Made by a program: the position numbers and the translations under genes. This document shows positions 1 to 7,696 of a DNA stretch of 64,000 nt, one piece after another; position 1 is the first letter of the stretch, and every line of letters starts with the position of its first letter. The notes under the pieces were generated by a model that was not told the origin of the DNA, searched no databases, and saw nothing but the letters and a program-made list of their open reading frames with translations. This stretch comes from Pseudomonadota bacterium (GTDB taxonomy: Archaea; Thermoplasmatota; SW-10-69-26; JACQPN01; JAJPHT01). Location: NCBI GenBank assembly GCA_021325135.1, contig JAJPHT010000015.1:181320-245319 (forward strand). The letters are read 5' to 3'.

Positions 1-285
<285 letters not shown>

Positions 286-352
286 ACGGGCGGGAAGGGC
301 GCTTTCCGGAAAAGCCGCGCCGTCTTGCGAGCGGGCGCCCTTCTCGCCGAGC

Positions 353-613
353 ATGGCCCAGGCCACATCCCCCAAGCATGCGAGCAACACCCACGAGCAC
401 CGCACGGCCAAGATCATCGAGCTGGTCGGAAGCTCGCGGATCGGCTTCGAGGACGCCATCCGGAACGCCCTGGAGGACGCCCGCGAGAGCGTCCACGGCA
501 TCGGCGGCGCGCACGTGACCAACTACAGCGTCAAGTGCGAGGACGGGCACGTCATCGAGTGGAAGGTCGACCTCAAGATCGCCTTCGGGATCGACCGGAC
601 GAGCCCGCCGTGA
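353..613 (+). CDS. Dodecin family flavin-binding protein
   Basis: The 86-residue product fits dodecin, a small protein that assembles into dodecamers and stores or buffers flavins in the cytoplasm. The body has the family pattern: KIIELVGSS, then FEDAIRNALEDARE (helix), then GGAHVTNYSVKCEDG and EWKVDLKIAFGI (strands). The first 18 residues are a non-conserved lead rich in His, Ser and Thr, so translation might begin slightly later, but no better start is visible. It lies 67 nt after the rhodanese gene on the same strand. The assignment rests on pattern recognition of the whole short fold. Confidence 0.88.
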   Translation: MAQATSPKHASNTHEHRTAKIIELVGSSRIGFEDAIRNALEDARESVHGIGGAHVTNYSVKCEDGHVIEWKVDLKIAFGIDRTSPP

Positions 614-670
614 ACAAGGGAGCGTCGTGGGGTTTCCTCATCGTCATCGTCCGGCGGCGCCGCTACCCGC

Positions 671-762
671 GGGGGGTTCGGGGGGCGCAGCCCCCTGACG
701 TTTCGATCGTCTGCTGGAACGGTTCCTTCACGTCAGGGGGGCGAGCCCCCCTGAAACCCCCC
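671..762. repeat. Dispersed palindromic intergenic repeat, copy 1
   Basis: Two G/C-rich inverted arms (left GGGGGGTTCGGGGGGCGCAG, right rich in CCCCCC) enclose a loop that reads GTCTGCTGGAACGGTTCC and is bounded by GACGT and ACGTC. The same architecture with a related loop occurs near 46.3 and 53.5 kb. It lies between the dodecin gene and tyrS and contains no credible gene. It could be a mobile palindromic unit, or it could act as a transcription-stopping hairpin. Confidence 0.8.
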
Positions 763-849
763 ATTTTGGCCGCGCTGCGGCGCGGCCGGACAACGACCCC
801 CGCTTTGGGCCGCAGCCCTTTTGCCGCCCCGCCCGGATGGCCCGCCCCG

Positions 850-1959
850 ATGAACGTGGAGGACCGCCTGGCCCTCGTCCGCGAGGTGGGCGAGGAGATC
901 GTCACCGAGGACGAGCTTCGCGCCCTGCTGGAGGCGAAGCCGCACCCCGTGGCCTACGACGGCTTCGAGCCCAGCGGCACGATCCACGTCGCGCAGGGCA
1001 TCCTGCGGGCCATCAACGTCAACAAGATGACGCTGGCCGGCGTCCGGTTCAAGATGTTCGTCGCGGACTGGCACGCGTGGGCCAACAACAAGATGGGCGG
1101 CGACCTGGAGAAGATCCAGGCCACGGGCCGCTACATCGTGGAGATCTGGAAGGCCACCGGCATGGACCTGGACCACGTCCAGTTCGTGTGGGCCAGCGAG
1201 TTCGTGACCGACGAGGCGTACTGGAAGAAGGTCATGAACATCGCGCGGGACTCGTCGCTGGACCGCATCCTGCGCACGACGCAGATCATGGGCCGCAGCG
1301 ACAAGGACAAGCTCAGCGCCGCGCAGATCCTGTACCCGTGCATGCAGGCCGCGGACATCTTCCACCTGGGCGCTGACATCACCCAGCTTGGCATGGACCA
1401 GAGGAAGGTCAACATGCTGGCGCGCGAGGTGGGGCCCAAGCTCGGCTACTACAAGCCCATCGTCGTGAGCCACCACATGATGATGGGGCTCCAGGCGCCC
1501 CCCTCGGCCGAGATGGACCCCGTGGAGCGCGCCACCGCGATGAAGATGAGCAAGTCCAACCCCGACAGCGCCATCTTCATGTCCGACTCCGCGGAGCAGG
1601 TCACGAAGAAGCTCAACAAGGCCTTCTGCCCCGAGAAGGTCGTCGAGGAGAACCCCGTCCTCGAATACTTCCGCTATCTCATCTTCCAGCGCCACTGGGC
1701 GAACCACCGCACTGGGCGCCCCGGCGAGAGCCCCGTCACCATCGAGCGCCCCGAGAAGTTCGGCGGCAACGTCACCTACGAGACGTATGCGGCGCTCGCG
1801 GCGGACTACGCCGAGGGCAAGGTCCACCCGGCGGACCTCAAGAAGACCGCCGCGCGCTACCTCAACGAGATCCTCCAGCCCGTCAGGGACCACTTCGAGA
1901 AGGACGAGAAGGCCAAGGCCCTGAAGGCGCAGGTCGAGTCGTTCAAGGTGACGCGATAG
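850..1959 (+). CDS. tyrS: Tyrosyl-tRNA synthetase (archaeal type)
   Basis: The 369-residue class I aminoacyl-tRNA synthetase charges tRNA-Tyr with tyrosine. Visible signatures are the HIGH-equivalent region YDGFEPSGTIHVAQG, the tyrosine-site segment QAADIFHLGADITQLGMDQRKV, and the KMSKS loop (AMKMSKSNPDSAIF), in the order expected for archaeal and eukaryal TyrRS. Length is normal for a compact archaeal TyrRS lacking the bacterial S4-like domain. I chose the ATG at 850 because the longer frame upstream runs through the palindromic repeat and has no conserved sequence. No operon partner is evident. Confidence 0.95.
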   Translation: MNVEDRLALVREVGEEIVTEDELRALLEAKPHPVAYDGFEPSGTIHVAQGILRAINVNKMTLAGVRFKMFVADWHAWANNKMGGDLEKIQATGRYIVEIWKATGMDLDHVQFVWASEFVTDEAYWKKVMNIARDSSLDRILRTTQIMGRSDKDKLSAAQILYPCMQAADIFHLGADITQLGMDQRKVNMLAREVGPKLGYYKPIVVSHHMMMGLQAPPSAEMDPVERATAMKMSKSNPDSAIFMSDSAEQVTKKLNKAFCPEKVVEENPVLEYFRYLIFQRHWANHRTGRPGESPVTIERPEKFGGNVTYETYAALAADYAEGKVHPADLKKTAARYLNEILQPVRDHFEKDEKAKALKAQVESFKVTR

Positions 1960-2061
1960 CTTCGCGTGCGGAGCGCGAGGGGCGCATTGCGCCGCGGGCA
2001 GAACGGTTCCGTGCGAAAGCTCGGTTCTGAGGCCAAGGATTTGCAGCTGCGCGCGAGGGGA

Positions 2062-2685
2062 CTACGGGGTCGCCGATGCCGGTCGCCATTCGACAGGGCG
2101 CGACACCGTCCAAGTCAATTCCGCTGAAGGGGTGGAATCCTCGAATCGTGCCGAAACGACATACACGCCCGGCGGGATCGTGCGGCTCACCGGGACGCAG
2201 GTTGAGCCGGTCGCCGTCGCGTTCGGCGGCGTCGAGGTGCACGCGTAATCCTGGACTGTGCCGTTCCACGTGATGTTGAACGTGCGCAGTTCCCCCGGAG
2301 GAAGCTGGTCGGCGTCGAACGTGGGACATCCTCCGTGCATGATCGACCAGGCTGAGCTGTTCTCGAAAGCCGCGTCTGGACTGCGTTCGGAGACGTACTC
2401 GAATCCGCCCAGGCCAACGCGAAGGTCTGGCCCGCCTCCGCATCGCCCACCCGGCGTCAGGTTGAGGGGCTGGCTGCCACAGTTGAGCAGAGAGATGGAG
2501 AAGAGGACCCTGGCGCCGATCTGCCCTTGTGACGTCGATGGGGTGAGCCCAATTTGCGCGCACGACCCAGGAACGCGCGCCTGGCCCGCGGGATCTCCAG
2601 GCTGCGCGGATGGGGCCCGTCCAGTTCCGGAGCAGCCAGCGAGAATGGCTGCGACGATGACGACGATGACCACAAGAATGCGCAT
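2062..2685 (-). CDS. Putative secreted lipoprotein
   Basis: The 207-residue product starts with a hydrophobic signal sequence ending in the lipobox AILAGC, so it is probably lipid-anchored outside the membrane. The mature part has paired cysteines and beta-rich segments (VLFSISLLNCGSQPLNL, PPGELRTFNITWNGT), as in an immunoglobulin-like extracellular domain. No family was recognised. It diverges from the secreted protein gene at 2870, and the shared 180-nt gap holds promoters for both. Base composition is visibly lower in GC than flanking genes, and codon choice is less extreme, which hints at a different history. Confidence 0.75.
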   Translation of the reverse strand: MRILVVIVVIVAAILAGCSGTGRAPSAQPGDPAGQARVPGSCAQIGLTPSTSQGQIGARVLFSISLLNCGSQPLNLTPGGRCGGGPDLRVGLGGFEYVSERSPDAAFENSSAWSIMHGGCPTFDADQLPPGELRTFNITWNGTVQDYACTSTPPNATATGSTCVPVSRTIPPGVYVVSARFEDSTPSAELTWTVSRPVEWRPASATP

Positions 2686-2834
2686 GTCTATCCTCGTGAT
2701 GAGGTGGGGCCATTTTCCTCTTTCGGTGCGAGACGTGAGGCGGAACCGGGCAGCGGTCGCTCGGGTGGAGAATTATTTCGCGAAGCACCGCGTCGAAACG
2801 GTGCGCAAGCAAGATTGTTACTCGGTCACGAAGC

Positions 2835-2841
2835 GTTTATC
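2835..2841 (+). promoter_or_regulatory. TATA-like box for the secreted protein gene at 2870
   Basis: The sequence gtttatc sits about 30 nt before the ATG at 2870, the spacing repeated at many genes here. It suggests a leaderless or very short-leader transcript. Confidence 0.55.
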
Positions 2842-2869
2842 CTCGCTCGGGCCAGTCGCTGCGCTTCGG

Positions 2870-3874
2870 ATGAACGTCAAAATCGTGGTTCTCTGCGCCA
2901 TAGCGCTCGCCGGGGCCCCTCTCTTCGCGCTCTCAGCGCCAGCCACAGCGTACCAACTTCCCGCCGTGAGCGATGGGCATACGCCCGTGCCCATGCCGGA
3001 TGGATCGGGACGCTTCGTGGTCCCTCCCCCGGGAACTCCCTTGCCGCTCGTGATGGCGGAGATGGTCCCCGCCAAAACGCAGCCGCATGGCATGTACGTG
3101 CCCGGCTCGAAGCCGGTGGACGCCAACATCCACTTCGTCGATCCCGAATGGGTCACCAACCCACAGGGGAGCGGCGCGCTGACCTTGACGTGCCAGAGTT
3201 TCCACGCAGGCTGGGACCAGAACGGCGCGACCACCCAGCGCGGCACGAGCATCTTCATCAAGATCGCGGGCCTGCCCTTCACGTTCACCTCGGACAATTG
3301 CAGCGGTGGCGACGTCTCGGCTTGGGAGGGCACGCCCCTATCTTGCTCGGGGTCCTGCTCCGCCTACATCCAGGCGGGATGGGAAGTCGATCCCGGCACG
3401 AGCACGGTTGCCCACTTCATGTGCGAGTCCCGCGCCGGCGGCGGGATCGACCACAAGATCGACACCACCAATCACGCGAACAACGAGCGCGTGAACTTCT
3501 GGACCACCTACACGACGCCTTCCGGCAAGCCCACGGGGTGGTACGCCTTCGCGTCCAACGCTCTCCTGACCTGCTCGGGTCTTGGTGGGGTCACGAGCTC
3601 CTCGTATTCCGGGCTGTTCGAAACGGAGGAGAACTACGCGACCGCGTCCACCTCCACGGACGGGCCCTTCAACTACCAGAGCTTCACCTACGGTTGCGGC
3701 AGCCTCGACTGGTGCAGCGTCGCCCAGATCATTGCGAAGTATCAGCCGAGCCAAACCGAGGCGTGCGCAGGGAACACGAAGGCAGGGACGCCCACCAACA
3801 CCGTCGGTGGAGACGTCACCATCGGCTCGGGCCAGACTTGCACGGTGGCGGGCACCACGTTCAACATTCCGTAG
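2870..3874 (+). CDS. Secreted protein of unknown function
   Basis: The 334-residue product begins with a signal peptide (MNVKIVVLCAIALAG, then ALSAPATA). The mature chain is rich in Thr, Ser, Gly and aromatic residues with several spaced cysteines (LTCQSFHAGWDQ, SDNCSGGD, CSGSCSAYIQAGW, FMCESRAGGG), which suggests a disulfide-stabilised extracellular beta protein. No catalytic motif or family was recognised. Like its divergent neighbour, it has a lower GC content than the surrounding genes. The start at 2870 is supported by the signal peptide and by a TATA-like box 30 nt upstream. Confidence 0.8.
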   Translation: MNVKIVVLCAIALAGAPLFALSAPATAYQLPAVSDGHTPVPMPDGSGRFVVPPPGTPLPLVMAEMVPAKTQPHGMYVPGSKPVDANIHFVDPEWVTNPQGSGALTLTCQSFHAGWDQNGATTQRGTSIFIKIAGLPFTFTSDNCSGGDVSAWEGTPLSCSGSCSAYIQAGWEVDPGTSTVAHFMCESRAGGGIDHKIDTTNHANNERVNFWTTYTTPSGKPTGWYAFASNALLTCSGLGGVTSSSYSGLFETEENYATASTSTDGPFNYQSFTYGCGSLDWCSVAQIIAKYQPSQTEACAGNTKAGTPTNTVGGDVTIGSGQTCTVAGTTFNIP

Positions 3875-3920
3875 GGCCAGCGTCAGCCGCGCCTGGTCCT
3901 GCCTCCGCCCCCGGTTGCCG

Positions 3921-3930
3921 AAACGGTTAA
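3921..3930 (+). promoter_or_regulatory. TATA-like box for the receiver gene
   Basis: The run aaacggttaa lies about 29 nt upstream of the GTG start at 3955 and supports that start as leaderless. Confidence 0.6.
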
Positions 3931-3954
3931 TCCCGGCTGCGCGAATCGTTCGAC

Positions 3955-4386
3955 GTGCCCTCCTTCCTGCTGGTGGACGACAGCCCCACGGTCCTCCTGA
4001 CGCTGCGGCACGCCATCGTCCAGGCGCGGGGCGACGTGCGCATCCACGAGGCGACGGACGCGAGCCGCGCGCTGAAGCTCTTCGACGACGCGCGGCCCGA
4101 CGTCGTGATGATGGACATGGTCATGCCCGAGGACCAGGAGGAGCCCAAGGAGGAGGACGACGAGCCCGAGAGCGCGGGGCTCAAGCTCGTCCAGGAGATG
4201 CTGGCGCGCCGGCCCGGGACGACGATCCTCCTCGTGACGGGGCTTCCGCCCAGCCACCCCGACGTGACGGCGGCGGTGAGCCTGGGCGTCGCGGGCGTCA
4301 TGCGCAAGCCGGTGCGGCCCGACGACGTGAAGGCGGCGCTGGCGTCGCTCTTCCCCGACGCGGACTCGCTCTCCTACTTCGGCTGA
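3955..4386 (+). CDS. Stand-alone response regulator receiver protein
   Basis: The 143-residue protein is a CheY-like receiver with no output domain. It shows the acidic pocket (FLLVDDSP), the phospho-acceptor aspartate in DVVMMDMVMP, the switch Thr in LLVTG and the conserved Lys in RKPV. An acidic insertion (PEDQEEPKEEDDEPESAG) sits directly after the phosphorylation site, where ordinary receivers have a short loop. The gene converges on and overlaps an Hpt gene by 13 nt. Its likely partners are that Hpt protein and the orphan histidine kinases in this window, although no kinase is adjacent. The GTG start is backed by a TATA-like box. Confidence 0.9.
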   Translation: MPSFLLVDDSPTVLLTLRHAIVQARGDVRIHEATDASRALKLFDDARPDVVMMDMVMPEDQEEPKEEDDEPESAGLKLVQEMLARRPGTTILLVTGLPPSHPDVTAAVSLGVAGVMRKPVRPDDVKAALASLFPDADSLSYFG

Positions 4387-4712
4387 TCGCGCAGCCAGGC
4401 GAGGCCGCTCTCGCGCTGCTTCTGCGCCCGCGCGAGCCGGTCGCGCCACGCGTCGGGCGGCGTCGCGTCGGGCATATGCTCCACCTCGCGCATGGTGGCG
4501 GAGAGGCCGGCGAGCCCGAAGAGGGCGGCGCTGGACTTCAGCGAGTGCGCGGCGCGGCGGGCCCGCTCCCACGAGCGCGTCTCGATGCCGAGGCGAAGCT
4601 CCTCCAGGTGCTTGCCCGACTCCGCCTCGAAGATCGCGCGGATCGGCTCGTAGTCCTCGCCCATCTGCTCGCGCAGCGTCGCCAGCACGGAGGGTTCCAG
4701 CTCGGGCTCCAC
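4374..4712 (-). CDS. Histidine phosphotransfer (Hpt) domain protein
   Basis: The C-terminal half contains the Hpt signature AHSLKSSAALFGLAGLS, whose histidine carries the phosphoryl group between a kinase and a receiver in multistep phosphorelays. The region ESGKHLEELRLGIETRSWERA supplies the preceding helices of the four-helix bundle. The open frame extends further upstream, but that part is antisense to the DUF99 gene. I therefore take the GTG at 4712, giving 112 residues, normal for a single Hpt domain. It is convergent with the receiver gene and overlaps it by 13 nt. Confidence 0.82.
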   Translation of the reverse strand: MEPELEPSVLATLREQMGEDYEPIRAIFEAESGKHLEELRLGIETRSWERARRAAHSLKSSAALFGLAGLSATMREVEHMPDATPPDAWRDRLARAQKQRESGLAWLRDQPK

Positions 4713-4775
4713 GGCCGCCGGAGGCGGTAACGGGGTTTGGGCTTTTCCGAGGGAGGGGCGTTCCCTCCTTGTCGG

Positions 4776-4805
4776 ATGAAGACGGAAATCAGGGCCATCG
4801 GCTTC
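4776..4805 (+). repeat. Partial copy of the 5' end of the DUF99 gene
   Basis: Thirty bases starting at an ATG match the first thirty bases of the real gene at 4849 at 25 positions and would encode MKTEIRAIGF against MKSEIRTIGF. The copy is 73 nt upstream, in a different frame, and leads nowhere, so it is a vestigial duplicate of the gene start. Confidence 0.75.
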
Positions 4806-4848
4806 CGCCGGCCTTCGGGCCGTCGGGCCGATGGTCCTGGGAGAGCGC

Positions 4849-5394
4849 ATGAAAAGCGAGATCAGGACCATCGGCTTCGACGACGCCCCGTTCACGCGCC
4901 CCGACGGCCGCGTCCCCGTGGTGGGCGTCCACATGCGCGGCTCGACCCGCGTGGAGGGCATCCTGGCCACGGACGTGCTGCGCGACGGAGGCGACGCCAC
5001 GGCCCGCGTCGCGCGCTGCGTCGCCGGGTCGGGCCTGCGCGGCACCAAGGCGATCCTCCTGGACGGGGCCTCCTTCGCGGGGTTCAACGTCGTGGACCTC
5101 GACGGGCTGGCGGAGGAGACGGGCGTCCCCTGCATCGCGTTCACCAAGGGCGTGCCGGACTACGCGGCCATCCGCGCCGCGCTGGCCAACGTGCCCGACC
5201 CCGAGGCCAAGTGGGCGCTCATCGAGCGGCGCCGCACCGCGACGCTCCCCACGGCGACCTCGCCCATCACCGTCTCGTGGGCAGGGGATGTGGACCAGGC
5301 GCGCGTTGCGGAGATCCTTGCTCTCACGACGGCCCACGGCCTCGTGCCCGAGCCGCTGCGCGTGGCGCACCTCGTGGCCAGCGTCATGCGCTAG
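4849..5394 (+). CDS. DUF99 family protein, probable endonuclease dU
   Basis: The 181-residue product matches the archaeal DUF99 (UPF0215) family, related to endonuclease V and described as a deoxyuridine-specific endonuclease. Visible features are the N-terminal IRTIGFDDAPF, VVGVHMRGSTRVEGIL, the conserved block ILLDGASFAGFNVVDL and the FTKGVPDYAAIRAAL region. Its likely role is repair of deaminated DNA bases. The ATG at 4849 is preferred over the one at 4831 because it matches the usual MKxEIRxIGFDD beginning. The end of the gene overlaps the convergent lipoprotein gene by 11 nt. The molecular role is taken from the family, not shown here. Confidence 0.87.
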   Translation: MKSEIRTIGFDDAPFTRPDGRVPVVGVHMRGSTRVEGILATDVLRDGGDATARVARCVAGSGLRGTKAILLDGASFAGFNVVDLDGLAEETGVPCIAFTKGVPDYAAIRAALANVPDPEAKWALIERRRTATLPTATSPITVSWAGDVDQARVAEILALTTAHGLVPEPLRVAHLVASVMR

Positions 5395-5977
5395 CGGGCG
5401 CCAGGGTGAGCGTGCCCTGCACCTTGAAGTCCACGCTGGAGAAGACCAGCGCGCCGCTGGGCGTCGGCGTGATGGCCAGGCTCCCGACGCTCAACGCGAT
5501 GGCGCCGTCGGCGGGCAGCGCCTTCAGGTCGACGTCCAGCGTCATGGGGCTGGGCGCCGACTTGTAATCATTGCACTGGAAGCTCGCGGCGTCCCCCTTC
5601 TTGCCGGTGCAGACCGAGGCGTAGAACGTCATGCCGGGCTGCTGCGCGCCGTACTCGATCTTCACGACGACGCGCCTGGGCACGCCCTTGGCGTCCACGA
5701 CGTGGAAGCTCTCGGAGCCCGTCTGGGAGAACTGGCACTGGTCCGCGGGCGTGCCGTAGGAGCAGGCCCCCGTGGGCGACGTGCCGCTGTACGAGATGGG
5801 GACGGGCGGCGGAGCCACGGGCGCCGTCTCGTTGGGCGTCGCGTTCGCCAGGGGCGCCGCGGCGGGCGAGAGGGTGGCGGTCTCCTTCGTCGCGGGCGTG
5901 GGCGTGGAGCCCCCGAGGCAGCCGGCGCCAAGGGATGCGGAGAGAAGGATGAGCGCGAGCAGCCGGGCCTGGATCAC
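5384..5977 (-). CDS. Putative secreted lipoprotein
   Basis: The roughly 197-residue product has a hydrophobic leader ending in the lipobox LGAGC, then a low-complexity Thr/Pro/Ala linker (residues about 25-60), then a compact domain with two cysteine pairs (TGACSYGTPADQCQF and SVCTGKKG...QCNDYK). This is typical of a surface-anchored extracellular domain. No family was recognised. The GTG at 5977 immediately precedes the signal peptide; upstream in-frame sequence is charged and unlike a leader. Its 3' end overlaps the DUF99 gene on the other strand by 11 nt. Confidence 0.78.
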   Translation of the reverse strand: MIQARLLALILLSASLGAGCLGGSTPTPATKETATLSPAAAPLANATPNETAPVAPPPVPISYSGTSPTGACSYGTPADQCQFSQTGSESFHVVDAKGVPRRVVVKIEYGAQQPGMTFYASVCTGKKGDAASFQCNDYKSAPSPMTLDVDLKALPADGAIALSVGSLAITPTPSGALVFSSVDFKVQGTLTLAPASA

Positions 5978-6168
5978 GGGGTTCCCCGGCGGCGCGAGGC
6001 CAGGACGGGTCTTCACGTTTGTGGATGGGTCGTGCTCCGGCGATCGTCCGGCTGGGGGCGCCCGCCTGGCCGGATGAACAAAAGCCGAAAGTGATATCAC
6101 GATGGGGCCCGATCAAAGGGTGGCCGGGTCCACCCCCCCATCCCGTTTTTCCCGGCCTTTTCATGCCG

Positions 6169-7245
6169 TTACTTGATGGACGCCGCGAAGCCCGTCTCGC
6201 CCACGCGGCGCTTCAGCTCCACGATGACGTCCACGGGGGTGGGGTCCACGCTGCGCAGCGCGGCGAGGTAGACCGAGACGGCGTCCCCCGCGAGGCTGCT
6301 GGTGAGGAGGCGCTCGGGGAGCGTCTCGCCGCGGCTGTCGATCTGCACGACGCGCCCCCCCTTCTCCTGGATGAGGCGGCCGGTGAACGCGAAGCGCGCC
6401 TTGGCCTGCTCGTGCTCGCCCGCGTGGCGCAGGAAGACGGCGGTGAAGCGGTCGAGGTCCACGTCGCCGTCCCAGCCCACGAGCTCGTTGTGGTTCATCT
6501 CCGGCATGACGCCCCACCACGAGAGGACCTTGCCGTTCTCGTTGAGCTGGTTCGCGAAGCGGCGCGCGGCGGGGGCCAGGACGCCCGACGCGTAGACGGC
6601 CGCGACGCTCTCCTGGAGCGCGAGGGCGATGCGCTTGGCCTCGTTCTTGGCCGCGGGCACGTCGGGCGCCACCTCGACGACGGACTCGCGCAGCGTGCGC
6701 ACGGTCCTCTCCAGCGCGCGGCGCGTGGGCAGGACGCCCAGGTGGTCCAGGAGCGCGGCGCAGGTGCCGAAATTCGCGGGCAGCGCGGCGCGGGGCATCA
6801 TCTTCGCGCCCGAGATGCGCGCGAAGGGCGCGCCGTAGGACTTGGCGAGCTGCTCCAGGCGCGCGCCGGTGCTCACCGCGGCGAGCATGGCGCCCTGCTT
6901 GCGCGCCTGCGCGAAGGCGGCCAGCGTCTCCTCGGTGTTGCCGCTGTAGGAGACGGCCAGCACGAGCGTGTCCTTGTCGACCCAGCGCGGAAGCTCGTAG
7001 GCCCGGGAGACGAGCACGGGCGCCTTGCCCTCCTCGTCGGCCCACGCCGCGAGGTAGTCCCCGCTGATGGCGCTGCCGCCCATGCCCACGACGAGCACGC
7101 GCTGCGGCGCGCGGGGCAGGCTCCCCTCGAAGGTCTGCTGGAGCGCGGCGTCGAGCTGCTGGGGGTAGCTCAGCACGTGCCCCAGCATGTCCTCGCGGTC
7201 GGCCGCGCGCAGCGTCTCCTCGGGAATGTCCAGCATGTCGACCAT
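6169..7245 (-). CDS. Bifunctional phosphoglucose/phosphomannose isomerase
   Basis: The 358-residue protein belongs to the archaeal PGI/PMI branch of the sugar isomerase (SIS) fold, which interconverts glucose-6-phosphate or mannose-6-phosphate with fructose-6-phosphate. Visible blocks are the phosphate-binding VVGMGGSAISGDYL, the second SIS motif LAVSYSGNTEETL, AVSTGARLEQLA, PRAALPANFG and the catalytic stretch NQLNENGKVLSWWGVMPEMNHNE. It links sugar phosphates to glycolysis, gluconeogenesis or cell-surface glycans. The ATG at 7245 was chosen because a TATA-like box lies 29 nt upstream. It diverges from the small six-cysteine protein gene at 7447. Confidence 0.92.
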   Translation of the reverse strand: MVDMLDIPEETLRAADREDMLGHVLSYPQQLDAALQQTFEGSLPRAPQRVLVVGMGGSAISGDYLAAWADEEGKAPVLVSRAYELPRWVDKDTLVLAVSYSGNTEETLAAFAQARKQGAMLAAVSTGARLEQLAKSYGAPFARISGAKMMPRAALPANFGTCAALLDHLGVLPTRRALERTVRTLRESVVEVAPDVPAAKNEAKRIALALQESVAAVYASGVLAPAARRFANQLNENGKVLSWWGVMPEMNHNELVGWDGDVDLDRFTAVFLRHAGEHEQAKARFAFTGRLIQEKGGRVVQIDSRGETLPERLLTSSLAGDAVSVYLAALRSVDPTPVDVIVELKRRVGETGFAASIK

Positions 7246-7268
7246 CGGCCCCCACGCGGCGGCAAGGT

Positions 7269-7279
7269 CGTTAAGGTTT
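7269..7279 (-). promoter_or_regulatory. TATA-like box for the isomerase gene
   Basis: On the minus strand the sequence aaaccttaacg lies about 29 nt before the ATG at 7245, the same spacing and word found before homoserine kinase. Confidence 0.6.
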
Positions 7280-7345
7280 GGGGCTCGCGCCCCTTTCGGC
7301 GGGCCCTGCCGCGTCGCGCTATGCGCGCGCGGGCGCTGCGCAGCC

Positions 7346-7396
7346 CCGGCCCGCGGCGGGTCGGGAAGGCAGCACAGAGGCCCCGCCGCGGGCCGG
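7346..7396. repeat. Perfect 15-bp inverted repeat
   Basis: The arms CCGGCCCGCGGCGGG and CCCGCCGCGGGCCGG are separated by 21 nt, in the divergent gap between the isomerase gene and the small secreted protein gene. It could form a stable hairpin or be an operator-like palindrome. No regulator is evident. Confidence 0.6.
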
Positions 7397-7446
7397 CTCC
7401 AAAGGCTGATGCACGCCCAGTCCGTTGCGAGCGCGAGGCTGAACAC

Positions 7447-7659
7447 TTGCGCGTCCTCTTTGCTGCCCTGCTCGTGCTCGCGATCGCGACCTTCCTCGTG
7501 CCCCCGACGGCGCAGGCCACCGAGACGGTGACCGTCTGCTCCGAGTTCGAGCCCAACGGAGGCTGCGGCCTGGAGTACCTCTGCGTCAGCGCGTCGGGCG
7601 ACGTGAACCTGGGCCCCCGCTGCATCCGCGACCCCTGCACGAACCCCAACGTCTGCTGA
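7447..7659 (+). CDS. Small secreted six-cysteine protein (isolated family member)
   Basis: The 70-residue product has a signal peptide (LLVLAIATFLVPPTAQA) and a mature part of about 45 residues with six cysteines spaced C-x8-C-x5-C-x12-C-x4-C-x5-C. The second to third cysteine segment CGLEYLC matches the CxxYLxC block of the proteins encoded at 37.5-39.3 kb, so I place it in the same unnamed family. In this frame the only start codon before the signal peptide is the TTG at 7447. Function is unknown; exported disulfide-rich structure is inferred from the cysteines and leader. Confidence 0.7.
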   Translation: MRVLFAALLVLAIATFLVPPTAQATETVTVCSEFEPNGGCGLEYLCVSASGDVNLGPRCIRDPCTNPNVC

Positions 7660-7696
7660 GCAAGGCTCATGCCGGGGGGCCCGTCATGGGGCGGCG

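Noticed and set aside
4776-4836. ATG at 4776 as an upstream start for DUF99
   Set aside because: It is out of frame with the DUF99 gene (4776 is frame 0, the gene is frame 1) and reads into unrelated residues, so it is a duplicate and not a start.
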